NCBI RefSeq assembly: GCF_025963695.1
Contig: NZ_JAOQAH010000083.1
Coordinates: 43,862-107,861 of the forward strand
From: Segetibacter sp.
GTDB lineage: Bacteria; Bacteroidota; Bacteroidia; Chitinophagales; Chitinophagaceae
Direction: 5' to 3'
DNA: 64,000 nucleotides
Below are positions 43,146 to 51,126 of this stretch, piece after piece (position 1 is the stretch's first letter; each line of letters begins with the position of its first letter). Position numbers and translations under genes: made by a program. Under the pieces are notes generated by a model. That model was not told the origin of the DNA. It was given only the letters and a program-made list of their open reading frames with translations, and made no database searches.

Positions 43146-43583
43146 ATGAAAAAATTAATCCTCTCCGCATTCTTAGCAATTACTGTTACAACCGGCGCTT
43201 TTGCCACGGGCGAAAGCAAAATAAGCTACTTTGTTCTGAGCAGCTTTAAACACGATTTTAAAGATGTTACTAACGTAACATGGAGTTCTAAAACAGGGTT
43301 GGCAAAAGCCTCGTTTACTTACAATAATCAAAGAATGGATGCTTTTTATAATCCTGATGGAAAACTTTTTGCTACCAGTAAGAGTATTAACCTGGACGAT
43401 TTACCGGTGAGTGCGAAAAGGTCATTTGCAAAAAAATACGAAGGGTATGCTGTAAAAGAAGCAATTAAATACGAGTCGCAGGAAGAGCAGAGCTACTACT
43501 TATCTGTAGAAAATGAAAAGGAGAGCTTAATTATTAAAGTAGATGAAAATGACCGTTTATCTCTTTTGAAGAGAGTAAAATAA
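43146..43583 (+). CDS. Small secreted PepSY-like protein, paralogue 2
   Basis: The start at 43146 gives a signal peptide (MKKLILSAFLAITVTTGAFA) and 145 residues; an upstream GTG at 43101 would bury it. The mature protein has two similar halves. The first is FVLSSFKHDFKDVTNVTWSSKTGLAKASFTYNNQRMDAFYNPDGKL; the second is LPVSAKRSFAKKYEGYAVKEAIKYESQEEQSYYLSVENEKESLIIKV. This is the PepSY-like fold of small periplasmic Bacteroidota proteins. The function is unknown. Confidence 0.78.
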   Translation: MKKLILSAFLAITVTTGAFATGESKISYFVLSSFKHDFKDVTNVTWSSKTGLAKASFTYNNQRMDAFYNPDGKLFATSKSINLDDLPVSAKRSFAKKYEGYAVKEAIKYESQEEQSYYLSVENEKESLIIKVDENDRLSLLKRVK

Positions 43584-43611
43584 GTTAGCAGATAGATCGC
43601 GTTCAAAAGCT

Positions 43612-43634
43612 CAACCAGAAGTTGGGCTTTTTTT
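43612..43634 (+). terminator. Terminator of PepSY-like paralogue 2
   Basis: AAAGCTCAAC pairs with GTTGGGCTTT (one T-G pair) around CAGAA and runs into a T-run. Confidence 0.8.
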
Positions 43635-43765
43635 AATTTTACCAGGGCTCAAGCTTTTACCATCTATCAAACCGGCGCTCTTTTATTTCTTTTTCGTCCT
43701 TTCAGCAAATTGAATTTATTCATCTTTTTTACCGCCTGTCATCATCCTCTTTTTAACGGGCTCAT

Positions 43766-43811
43766 CTCATCACAATCTCGTTGTATTACCTTATTTCTCA
43801 CTCTATTTTTA
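43766..43811 (+). promoter_or_regulatory. Promoter of PepSY-like paralogue 3 with shared box
   Basis: CTCATCACAATC (43766-43777) precedes TTG (43781-43783) and, 20 nt later, TATTTTTA (43804-43811). Confidence 0.55.
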
Positions 43812-43880
43812 AACTGTAGATAACAAAATCACTGACACGAAAAATTAATTGAAGAAATAAAAAACAAAAAAAACCACATC

Positions 43881-44318
43881 ATGAAAAAGTTATTAATGGC
43901 AGCAATAGTTGTCGCAACATTTGTAACAAGCGCTTTCGCAGAACCTACTAAAATTAATTATTTAGCACTTAAAAACTTTACTGCTGAATTTAAAAAAGCC
44001 TCAGACGTTTCCTGGAGTTCAACTACAGAATTTGTAAAAGTTTCATTTGTATGGGACAGTGAAAGAATGGAAGCTTTTTACAATACAGCAGGCGAAAAAA
44101 TTGGAACGAGCAGAGCCGTTTCTATTGACGAACTACCTTTAAAAGCAAAAAGAGCCTTTGCAAAAAAGTATGACACGTACACAGTAAAGGAATCTATTCT
44201 TTTCGAGGGAGCTGATGAAAGCGCCTATTTCATTAAGGCTGAAAATGATACTGAAAGTGTTATTGTGAAAGTATTAGATAACGGTTTTGTTTCAGTGTAT
44301 CGAAGAAGTAGAAAGTAA
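43881..44318 (+). CDS. Small secreted PepSY-like protein, paralogue 3
   Basis: The 145-residue protein has a signal peptide (MKKLLMAAIVVATFVTSAFA) and the same two-half structure as paralogue 2. It includes FTAEFKKASDVSWSSTTEFVKVSFVWDSERMEAFYNTAGEKIGTSRAVSIDELPLKAKRAFAKKYDTYTVKES. Paralogues 2 and 3 align along their whole length without gaps, so they arose by tandem duplication. An A-rich leader (AAAAAACAAAAAAAACC) precedes the ATG. The function is unknown. Confidence 0.78.
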   Translation: MKKLLMAAIVVATFVTSAFAEPTKINYLALKNFTAEFKKASDVSWSSTTEFVKVSFVWDSERMEAFYNTAGEKIGTSRAVSIDELPLKAKRAFAKKYDTYTVKESILFEGADESAYFIKAENDTESVIVKVLDNGFVSVYRRSRK

Positions 44319-44342
44319 GTACATACGTAGTTTGATTAATAG

Positions 44343-44370
44343 AAGCCTTCGCAATAGCGGGGGCTTTTTT
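44343..44370 (+). terminator. Terminator of PepSY-like paralogue 3
   Basis: AAGCC, CGC and their complements GCG, GGCTT form a stem around AATA, followed by a T-run. Confidence 0.75.
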
Positions 44371-44398
44371 ATTAACCTGCTTTTATGTTTCTAAGTTT

Positions 44399-44406
44399 TA
44401 TTTTTG
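44399..44406 (+). promoter_or_regulatory. -7 box of the deoxyhypusine-synthase-like gene
   Basis: TATTTTTG matches TAnnTTTG, 18 nt before the ATG at 44425. Confidence 0.5.
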
Positions 44407-44424
44407 CCGCCCAAATTATTTAAT

Positions 44425-45399
44425 ATGAACAAAAGTCCTGTTTCTCAATTTATACAGCATCATTATCGTCACTTCAATGCTGCTGCTCTGGTTGATGCGG
44501 CTAAAGGATACGAAACCCATTTGCTTGAAGGTGGCAAAATGATGGTTACATTGGCTGGTGCAATGAGCACAGCCGAGTTGGGCATATCCCTTGCCCAAAT
44601 GATTCGTGAAGACAAAATACAGATCATTAGTTGTACAGGGGCTAACCTTGAAGAAGATGTGATGAACCTTGTTGCTCATACCCACTACAAACGAGTTCCA
44701 AACTACCGCGAACTTACGCCAAAAGAAGAATGGGACTTGCTTGAGAACGGCTATAACCGCGTAACCGACACGTGCATACCTGAAGAGGAAGCGTTTCGTC
44801 GTATTCAAAAGCACATTCATAAAATATGGAAAGATGCTGAAGACAATGGCGAACGTTATTTTCCGCACGAGTACATGTACAAATTATTGCTGAGTGGCGT
44901 AATGAGAGAGCATTACGAAATACCTGAAGAGCATAGCTGGATGATAGCCGCAGCCGAGAAGAACTTGCCAATCGTTGTTCCGGGATGGGAGGACAGCACC
45001 ATGGGAAACATCTTTGCCAGCTACGTGGTAAAAGGCGAGCTGAAGGCAAGCACCATGAAAAGCGGTATTGAATATATGGTATGGTTAAGCGATTGGTATC
45101 GTCACAACAGTTCGGGTAAGGGGATCGGCTTCTTCCAGATTGGTGGAGGTATTGCCGGCGATTTTCCAATTTGTGTTGTCCCAATGCTGTACCAGGATCT
45201 TGAAATGCACGACGTGCCTTTTTGGAGTTATTTCTGCCAGATCAGTGATAGTACTACCAGTTATGGAAGCTATAGCGGTGCCGTTCCAAATGAAAAAATT
45301 ACGTGGGGTAAACTAGACATTCATACACCGAAGTTTATTGTAGAAAGTGATGCTACCATAGTCGCTCCTTTGATATTTGCTTATATTTTAGGCCTGTAG
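44425..45399 (+). CDS. Deoxyhypusine synthase-like protein
   Basis: The 324-residue protein starts at ATG 44425 (MNKSPVSQFIQHHYRHFNAAALVDAAKGY). It keeps the DHS family core: TLAGAMSTAELGISLAQMIR, ISCTGANLEEDVMNLVAH, PIVVPGWEDSTMGN, FFQIGGGIAGDFPICVVPML for NAD binding, and TWGKLD with the Lys that forms the enzyme-intermediate imine. Bacteria lack eIF5A, the hypusine acceptor. Bacterial members are thought to act on other amines, for example as homospermidine or related spermidine-dependent synthases, so the product is undetermined here. The stop codon abuts a dispersed element. Confidence 0.88.
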   Translation: MNKSPVSQFIQHHYRHFNAAALVDAAKGYETHLLEGGKMMVTLAGAMSTAELGISLAQMIREDKIQIISCTGANLEEDVMNLVAHTHYKRVPNYRELTPKEEWDLLENGYNRVTDTCIPEEEAFRRIQKHIHKIWKDAEDNGERYFPHEYMYKLLLSGVMREHYEIPEEHSWMIAAAEKNLPIVVPGWEDSTMGNIFASYVVKGELKASTMKSGIEYMVWLSDWYRHNSSGKGIGFFQIGGGIAGDFPICVVPMLYQDLEMHDVPFWSYFCQISDSTTSYGSYSGAVPNEKITWGKLDIHTPKFIVESDATIVAPLIFAYILGL

Positions 45400-45467
45400 T
45401 TTTTGTAGACAAACCGATGATCTTCATTGATCATCGTTGCGACGCTCCGTTTTGAAATAAGTAATTC
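45400..45467 (-). repeat. Dispersed GCGACGCAAC element, copy 10 (variant B)
   Basis: On the minus strand AATAGAATTAC leads to GGAGCGTCGCAACGATGATC (core at 45436-45448), then ATCGGTTTGTCTACAAAAAC, ending at the stop codon of the neighbouring gene. CGATGATC/GATCATCG forms a perfect 8-bp stem at 45415-45436. Confidence 0.75.
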
Positions 45468-45480
45468 TATTATACTTTTT

Positions 45481-45505
45481 AAAACCCTCTGTATCGGAGG
45501 GTTTT
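45481..45505. terminator. Bidirectional terminator
   Basis: A perfect 9-bp stem, AAAACCCTC/GAGGGTTTT, lies around TGTATCG in the convergent gap between the DHS-like and Uma2 genes. Confidence 0.85.
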
Positions 45506-45657
45506 AATTTTAGCTAGACTTATTATGTAAGATCGAGGCGCTATAATTGTAGTTTTAAGAAACACTCTTAAAGCCTTGAATGTTCTAACAGTCTGAGATA
45601 AGTAACTCTATTATGCTTTTTAAACATCCTTATTTAAAGAGAACTTTCGTTCGTTTT

Positions 45658-46194
45658 TTACCAAATTTCTCCAAAATCAACAGTAGCAACGCAATTGTCT
45701 TGAAAGAAGAATTTAAAAGTAAAACACTTGCCTGTCTGCTTTAGCTGGTAAGCTCCGTCTTCTATAGAGTAAACTTCCACTTCTTCTTTATCGGGATTTA
45801 CAATCAAATAATATTTTATTTGTTGTTGTTCGTATATGGTAAACTTACTGTGCCTGTCTTTTAAAGCAGTAGATGGCGACGATATTTCGACGACTAAGTC
45901 AGGTGCAAAATCAAGATATTTTTTATTAATATCAGCGCAAACAATCAGCAAATCAGGTTGCACAATAATGTCATCTTCAATTTTGTAATCAATTGCCTGA
46001 AAAGCTTGACACTTCTTACAATGTTTTAAAGCTAGATAAAACTCTCCGCCTACTGCATTCGCAATTCTTTGATGCTTTGGCACTGGCATTGGTCTCATTG
46101 CATGAGGGATACCGTCAATCAATTCCCATTGACCTTCCCAATGGATCCAGTCATCGTAAGTGTAGTGAGGTAATATTTTTACTGGTTTTGACAT
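45658..46194 (-). CDS. Uma2-family (DUF820) putative endonuclease
   Basis: The 178-residue protein matches Uma2, a PD-(D/E)XK-like fold. Catalytic-core candidates are IVQPDLLIVC and DLVVEISSPSTALKDRHSKFTIYEQQQIKYYLIVNPDKEEVEVY, with the Asp, the Glu-x-x-Ser and the Lys in the expected order. The family is abundant in cyanobacteria and Bacteroidota, often in many copies. Nuclease activity is predicted rather than shown for most members. TAAATTTG at 46205-46212 (minus strand) is a candidate -7 box. Confidence 0.88.
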   Translation of the reverse strand: MSKPVKILPHYTYDDWIHWEGQWELIDGIPHAMRPMPVPKHQRIANAVGGEFYLALKHCKKCQAFQAIDYKIEDDIIVQPDLLIVCADINKKYLDFAPDLVVEISSPSTALKDRHSKFTIYEQQQIKYYLIVNPDKEEVEVYSIEDGAYQLKQTGKCFTFKFFFQDNCVATVDFGEIW

Positions 46195-46301
46195 TTTCCT
46201 GTATCAAATTTACAATCATCAAATTCTGTAAATAGCTAAAATTATTGCTATGCAGGTTTCTTATTTTACTACACTGAAAAAAGGAGATGAATGTTTTAAA
46301 A

Positions 46302-46360
46302 GTACAAGAGTGCGACGCAACGGCTGCCCCATAAAGAATCTTTAGCCCGGTTACCAAAGA
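46302..46360 (+). repeat. Dispersed GCGACGCAAC element, copy 11
   Basis: An exact GTACAAGAGTGCGACGCAAC is at 46302-46321, then TTTAGCCCGGTTACCAAAGA. It ends 4 nt from the stop codon of the CPBP gene, in the opposite orientation to both flanking genes. Confidence 0.82.
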
Positions 46361-46364
46361 ATTT

Positions 46365-47132
46365 TTAAAATATTTCACCTTGCCGGTATAAATCGATCAG
46401 GCAGGCCGTAAGATTAAATACGAAATGAAATATGACACCGTACCACAGGGTATTATACTTGCGCCGCAGATTGCCAATAAAAAAGGCAAAAGGGATTAGC
46501 CATATAAGCGACATGAGGTTAAGGTGCATAATGGCAAATAAAAATGCCGTAAGTGCAACAACAAGCCGTTCGTTAAGAAAATTAGAACAGTAGTTATACA
46601 TGACACCTCTAAAAGTTAGTTCTTCAAAAATGGCAGGCATAAGGGCAATAGAGTAGATCATAACAAGGGTTGGATAATGGTACAATCTGTAAGCCTGGTA
46701 GTAGCTAATGTCTGTATGAAAAAAAGTAACATTTAATTGCCTCACACTTATAGTTACAAGCAAAGAGCCCGCAGCGGCCAGCAAAACCACTCCGAATAAA
46801 ATATACCATTTAAAGTTGTTGAACCTTAGAATGGGTTTTACCATGGGCCAGTTAAGCCAGGCAAACCTAAGCGTAATGGCGGCTAAAATTAATTCGAGCC
46901 AGAAAAGCTCGTCGTAACTGTTGAACCACGAGCTGTGCTTTATTAACAGGCAGATAAAAAGATAAACAAAATAGAGGGTGAAAACCCGTCTTAAATCTGA
47001 GTTATTGAATATGTTAATAGTCACAGCTTCAGTTCCCAGGTAACTGCCGCAGTTGTGACAGAAACGGTGTTCATCATGCACTGCTATATCACATTCTTTA
47101 CAAGTTGGGTTTATGATATATTCTTCTGTCAC
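46365..47132 (-). CDS. CPBP-family membrane metalloprotease with N-terminal zinc ribbon
   Basis: Residues 9-32 form a zinc ribbon (CKECDIAVHDEHRFCHNCG). About seven predicted membrane helices follow. The CPBP (CAAX protease and bacteriocin-processing) motifs are EELTFRGVMYNYC (motif 1, Glu-Glu-x3-Arg), FAIMHLNLMSLIWLIPFAFFIG (motif 2 His) and GVIFHFVFNL (motif 3 His-x3-Asn). Translation appears to start at GTG, 2 nt after the upstream gene's stop. Substrates of bacterial CPBP proteins are mostly unknown. Confidence 0.85.
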   Translation of the reverse strand: MTEEYIINPTCKECDIAVHDEHRFCHNCGSYLGTEAVTINIFNNSDLRRVFTLYFVYLFICLLIKHSSWFNSYDELFWLELILAAITLRFAWLNWPMVKPILRFNNFKWYILFGVVLLAAAGSLLVTISVRQLNVTFFHTDISYYQAYRLYHYPTLVMIYSIALMPAIFEELTFRGVMYNYCSNFLNERLVVALTAFLFAIMHLNLMSLIWLIPFAFFIGNLRRKYNTLWYGVIFHFVFNLTACLIDLYRQGEIF

Positions 47133-47134
47133 CT

Positions 47135-47743
47135 TTACAATTTAAATTCTTCTTCTAAAATGTCGGCATGAAATGCTCCTTTAACGCCCCGTAAGAGAAA
47201 GTGAATTAGTATGATTTGTACAATCAACAGATAAACGCCCGACGCAGATGTGAAGGAAGAGGAAAGCTCTGCCCAGGTGTTTATAGCCGTAAATGACAAC
47301 ATAACAATCAGGCTGATAAGTAATGCTGTAAAAGGCTTTTGCAGAGACCATCTTCCCAGGCCGGCGTAGATGAAACCTAAAAGCACCATAACAAACCCGG
47401 TGATTGCTTTGTGGCGGATATCTGAAAAAACGTAAAAAATACCGAGCATACTAAAGGCGGCGAGAACGTACAGGGCATTTCGGGCATGTTCAACTTTAAG
47501 AAAACACAGCCTTTGAAGGTCTTTGCGCTTTTGCAAACGGAAATTGTATATCGCCAGCCTGTCTTGATTGGGGTAAATAGGGTATCCGCAATTAGTACAA
47601 AAGTTATAATGATTATGATTAATAAAGCTGCAATTGCGACAAGTTAACGGGTAGCCCTTTATTTGCGTTCTTACTGGCAACAACTTACACTTTTGTAAAG
47701 CTGCGGAAGCATCGAAAGCGGATGAGAAATTGGCCAGTTGCAT
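47135..47743 (-). CDS. Zinc-ribbon membrane protein of unknown function
   Basis: The ATG at 47743 (MQLANFSSAFDASAALQKCKLL) is chosen over a TTG three codons upstream, giving 202 residues. A CxxC-x14-CxxC zinc ribbon (TCRNCSFINHNHYNFCTNCG) precedes four predicted membrane helices. It is not recognisable beyond that. It lies directly before the CPBP gene, which also has a zinc ribbon; the two are coupled by a 2-nt gap and probably form one membrane unit. Confidence 0.75.
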   Translation of the reverse strand: MQLANFSSAFDASAALQKCKLLPVRTQIKGYPLTCRNCSFINHNHYNFCTNCGYPIYPNQDRLAIYNFRLQKRKDLQRLCFLKVEHARNALYVLAAFSMLGIFYVFSDIRHKAITGFVMVLLGFIYAGLGRWSLQKPFTALLISLIVMLSFTAINTWAELSSSFTSASGVYLLIVQIILIHFLLRGVKGAFHADILEEEFKL

Positions 47744-47772
47744 GTATTGCAACTTAAGAAATAATCCACATA

Positions 47773-47799
47773 AAAAAAGCCTCCCGAAAAGAGGCTTTA
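47773..47799 (-). terminator. Terminator of the 47.8-kb M28 peptidase gene
   Basis: On the minus strand AAGCCTC/GAGGCTT with a short loop is followed by TTTTTT. It separates the M28 gene from the zinc-ribbon/CPBP pair. Confidence 0.8.
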
Positions 47800-47805
47800 C
47801 AAAAA

Positions 47806-49341
47806 TTATAATCTTTGGAGTGGAATATTTCTTTTAATCATTTCATTTCGGTTAGCCATTTGCCAGGCGGTATGAAAAATTAGTTTTACCCTTTTTGACA
47901 TCAGATCGAAATTTATTTTATCGACTGTATCAGTAGATCGATGGTAATCTGCATGCGTTCCATTAAAATAAAATATAACAGGAACACCGCTTTTCGCAAA
48001 GTTATAATGGTCTGAACGGTAATAATAGCGATTAGGATCTTTAAGATCGTTGAATCTTCTGTCTAGTTGCATTTTCACATAGGCAGTGTTAACAGAATCG
48101 GTAATAGGAGCCAGGTCAGTACTTAATTTGTCATCGCCTATTATGTATACGTAATTTGAAGAGTCTCCTTTATAATTAGGATCAATACGACCAACCATGT
48201 CAATGTTAAGGTCGACCGAAACCTTATTTAACGGAAAGACAGGATTTTCAGTATAAAACTCTGATCCTAATAGCCCTTTTTCTTCGCCTGAAACTGTCAT
48301 AAAAACGATGCTTCTTCTTGGGCCGTGACCTTCATTTTTCGCCTTGGCAAATGCCTCGGCTATTTCAATAACACTTGTAGTTCCGGACCCGTCATCATCG
48401 GCACCGTAAAAAATTTCTTTGCCATGGGTTCCAAGGTGGTCATAATGACTTGTTATAAGTACATATTCATCAGCTTTATCTGTTCCTGGCAAAACACCTA
48501 TTACATTACTGCTCTGTAATAAGAGGGTTCTCTTATTGGTTATAAATTGGGCCTCAGCGTTATACGAGCCCACCGGAATATTTTTAATACTCTGAAGCAA
48601 TTGAGCAGGGTTTAGTCCGAGTAATTGGTGGGCTACATTGCTTGATACAGTTATTACCGGAACTGTAGCCGGAGCAGTTTTTTTTAAATACATTGCCCCT
48701 TTGCTTTCCAACGCTCTCTTTGGAAAATCAGCCGACATTATAAAAACTCCTTTTGCACCAAGCTTAACTGCCTGATCTACTTTTGCTCTTGATGAGTAGG
48801 GGCTTCTTCTATCGAAGACAGGAGAAGCGGAAGCCGGAGTGCCTTCAAAAATAAGAACCCACTTTCCTTTTACATCGAGACTCTGGTAATCGTTACGGAC
48901 AGAATCTACAATACCAAATGAAGCGAAGATTATTTCTTTAATATCAAAAGTTCCGTTAGGAGCAGAAGCAATATTTATTGTAAAAGAGGAATCAGGCTTT
49001 TGAAACTTACCTCCAACTTTAAGACTTGCTTCCAATAAAGTATCCTGGTAAATAGGATATTGCATTTGAAAGCCGGTTGTGGTACCTGGTAACAGGCCAA
49101 GTTTATTAAAGTGACTTTCAATATAAGCTGCAGCTTTTCTTTGACCTGGCGATGCAGTTTCTCTTCCTTCCATTTCGCGACCAGCAATAACTGTCAGCTT
49201 TTCCTTTAGTTCTGCAGCCGATATTGTTTGGGAATAGATGTTTGCATAATCAGTTTGCTGCTTTTGTCCTCTCTGTGCTATACCGTTAAGACCAGTAAGT
49301 AAAAGAACAAGTCCTAAAACTGGTAAAAATATTTTTTTCAT
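47806..49341 (-). CDS. Secreted M28 peptidase with PA domain
   Basis: The start at 49341 (MKKIFLPVLGLVLLLTGLNGIAQ) gives a signal peptide and 511 residues; an upstream TTG at 49359 would overlap rpiB. A protease-associated region (YQSLDVKGKWVLIFEG to KLGAKGVFIMSADFP) is inserted before the M28 core. Zinc-site motifs are ITSHYDHLGTHG, GADDDGSGTTSVIEIAEAF, VFMTVSGEEKGLLGSEFY and NGTHADYHRSTD. It is about 25 percent larger than the M28 protein at 5.7 kb because of the PA domain. The substrate is unknown. Confidence 0.9.
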   Translation of the reverse strand: MKKIFLPVLGLVLLLTGLNGIAQRGQKQQTDYANIYSQTISAAELKEKLTVIAGREMEGRETASPGQRKAAAYIESHFNKLGLLPGTTTGFQMQYPIYQDTLLEASLKVGGKFQKPDSSFTINIASAPNGTFDIKEIIFASFGIVDSVRNDYQSLDVKGKWVLIFEGTPASASPVFDRRSPYSSRAKVDQAVKLGAKGVFIMSADFPKRALESKGAMYLKKTAPATVPVITVSSNVAHQLLGLNPAQLLQSIKNIPVGSYNAEAQFITNKRTLLLQSSNVIGVLPGTDKADEYVLITSHYDHLGTHGKEIFYGADDDGSGTTSVIEIAEAFAKAKNEGHGPRRSIVFMTVSGEEKGLLGSEFYTENPVFPLNKVSVDLNIDMVGRIDPNYKGDSSNYVYIIGDDKLSTDLAPITDSVNTAYVKMQLDRRFNDLKDPNRYYYRSDHYNFAKSGVPVIFYFNGTHADYHRSTDTVDKINFDLMSKRVKLIFHTAWQMANRNEMIKRNIPLQRL

Positions 49342-49352
49342 AAATTTCTTAA

Positions 49353-49805
49353 CTAACAAGATATTTTGTTTACGCGTGCCTGGTGTCTTCCTCCTTCAAA
49401 CGGAGTATTCAGGAATGTATCGATAATGTCTATTGCAACGTTTAAACTAACAAAGCGTGCAGGAATGCAGAGAATATTGGCGTTGTTGTGTTTTCTGGTA
49501 AGCTCAGCAACCTCTTTTTGCCAGCAGAGACCAGCCCTAATTCCTTTGTGTTTATTTGCAGTAATTGCTACCCCGTTGGCACTGCCACATATTAGAATAC
49601 CAAACGCAGTTTCTTTATTTTCAACACTGGTTGCAGTAGGATGGGCAAAGTCAGGATAATCTACAGAGTCTGGCGAATAAGTTCCAAAGTCAGAAATCTG
49701 AAAACCTAATTTATTTAAATGTGCTACAATCGCTGTTTTATATTCAAACCCTGCGTGGTCTGCACCAATAGCGATTGGTTTTGAACGATCAAATTGAAAA
49801 CTCAT
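49353..49805 (-). CDS. rpiB: Ribose-5-phosphate isomerase B
   Basis: RpiB interconverts ribose 5-phosphate and ribulose 5-phosphate in the pentose phosphate pathway. The 150-residue protein has IAIGADHAGFEYK, SVDYPDFAHPTA, ILICGSANGVAITANKHKGIRAGLC (the Cys and GxG(I/V) phosphate loop), HNNANILCIPAR and the C-terminal FEGGRHQARVNKI. The M28 peptidase start lies 11 nt downstream, so the two are likely co-transcribed. Confidence 0.95.
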   Translation of the reverse strand: MSFQFDRSKPIAIGADHAGFEYKTAIVAHLNKLGFQISDFGTYSPDSVDYPDFAHPTATSVENKETAFGILICGSANGVAITANKHKGIRAGLCWQKEVAELTRKHNNANILCIPARFVSLNVAIDIIDTFLNTPFEGGRHQARVNKISC

Positions 49806-49849
49806 ACTAGACTTTGAAAAATAATTGCCGCTAAATTACACCACAACTG

Positions 49850-50707
49850 CTAACTCCATTCCTCGTTGTCATGCTTTATCATTTCTTTGTATGCTCTCTT
49901 AGAAACTACAATACTAAGCTGGTACAGCAAAAAGAGTGGTACAAACACCAACATCTGGCTTGACCAGTCAGGGCTGGGAGTAATAACCGCTGCCAATACC
50001 AGAATAACAACAATTGCATATTTTCTCGACGAAGCAAGAATCTGCGGCGTTACCAAACCGATTTTGGTAAGCACGTAAGCAAGTACAGGTAGTTCAAAAG
50101 CTAAACCACAACCAATAATGATATTAACGAGGTTTTCAAGATAATCATTTAAAGTTGGCCTGGTCTCTAACAGGTGAGACGTACCTAAGCTATAATTAGA
50201 AAGAAAATTAAAGGTAAACGGGCCTAGTAGAAAATAACCAAAAGCGGCGCCGGTAAAAAAGAAGAAAGAAACAAAAAAAATACTTCCATTTGTACTTTTT
50301 AACTCAGACGGTTTTAGGGCCGGTTTTATAAACCGCCAAAACTCCCAAAAAATATAAGGAAATGCAGCAATAAAGCCTCCAACAAAGGAAATAGTAATAC
50401 TGCTCATAAACTGGCTGCTAAACTCAATAGCCTGCAGTTTTACATTAATGGCGGGCATGCACAAAATATCGCCGAGGTGCAAAAAATGGCTAAACCGACA
50501 CAATAAAAGGTAGCTGATAAAATCGTTTTGCAATGGTCCTGCTATAACCCTCTCAAATACCCAATCCATTTTAATGAATATAAAAATAGCGAAAAACATC
50601 ACAGCAAGCAGGGAACGAACAACATGCCACCGTAGTGCTTCGAGGTGGTCAACAAAAGTCATTTCTTCTCCTTCGGGTCCGGTTCTGTTTAATAAACTTA
50701 AGGCCAT
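49850..50707 (-). CDS. tatC: Sec-independent protein translocase TatC
   Basis: TatC is the twin-arginine signal receptor of the Tat pathway in the inner membrane. The 285-residue protein has six predicted helices and the cytosolic N-terminus MTFVDHLEALRWHVVRSLLA, which carries the conserved HL-EL-R-like signature. PYIFWEFWRFIKPAL and the later FELPVLAYVLTKIGLV and AAVITPSPDWSSQML are also present. tatA/B genes are not in the window. Promoter box at 50740-50747. Confidence 0.94.
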   Translation of the reverse strand: MALSLLNRTGPEGEEMTFVDHLEALRWHVVRSLLAVMFFAIFIFIKMDWVFERVIAGPLQNDFISYLLLCRFSHFLHLGDILCMPAINVKLQAIEFSSQFMSSITISFVGGFIAAFPYIFWEFWRFIKPALKPSELKSTNGSIFFVSFFFFTGAAFGYFLLGPFTFNFLSNYSLGTSHLLETRPTLNDYLENLVNIIIGCGLAFELPVLAYVLTKIGLVTPQILASSRKYAIVVILVLAAVITPSPDWSSQMLVFVPLFLLYQLSIVVSKRAYKEMIKHDNEEWS

Positions 50708-50739
50708 TGATATTTTAAATGCAATTTTTATGAATGCGG

Positions 50740-50747
50740 CAAAGGTA
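50740..50747 (-). promoter_or_regulatory. -7 box of tatC
   Basis: TACCTTTG on the minus strand lies 32 nt upstream of the tatC ATG. Confidence 0.5.
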
Positions 50748-50827
50748 ACTGTAAAGACTAATAACGAAGTTAATATTCATTTAATCGAGAACAGGTTTTG
50801 CAAATTATATACTGATTATTTATTCGT

Positions 50828-51032
50828 TTAGTTTTTTGGGCCAAACTAAATACTGATATGAGACATGGTTGCGTCGCACTCTTGTACTTTAAGAACCGTA
50901 ATGATCAGAATTTTTTAAAAAAAAGAACATCCATTCCTTATATTATAAACAGTCGGATAAGGAACAAAAGTACCAGTGTGCGACGCAACGATGCCGGTTT
51001 GAAAACAAGCGGTCGATTACAAAAAATCAATA
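50828..51032. repeat. Paired dispersed element (copies 12 and 13, head-to-head)
   Basis: A minus-oriented core (50868-50887, exact) and a plus-oriented core (50970-50989, GTACCAGTGTGCGACGCAAC) face away from each other, with 82 nt between. The outer ends are TTTTTTGGGCC on the left and GCGGTCGATTACAAAAAATC on the right. With the terminator at 51073 it accounts for most of the 419-nt tatC/regulator gap. Confidence 0.8.
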
Positions 51033-51072
51033 AAAAAAACCTGATCTCAAAATAGCGGAGCACATGCAAATT

Positions 51073-51092
51073 AAAAAGCCGGAATTAACCGG
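51073..51092 (-). terminator. Terminator of the receiver-kinase gene
   Basis: On the minus strand GCCGG/CCGGC around TTAATT is followed by TTTTTAATTT, 35 nt beyond the stop at 51127. Confidence 0.75.
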
Positions 51093-51126
51093 CCATGGAT
51101 ATTTTAATTAAAAAAGATTAGTTCTT

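Noticed and set aside
45658..46194. Uma2 gene as a mobile element gene
   Set aside because: No inverted ends or transposase accompany it; the nearby repeat copies are of the chromosomal dispersed family.
47762..47770. ATAATCCACA as a DnaA box or scpA-type half-site
   Set aside because: It is a partial match without a palindrome, in a terminator region.
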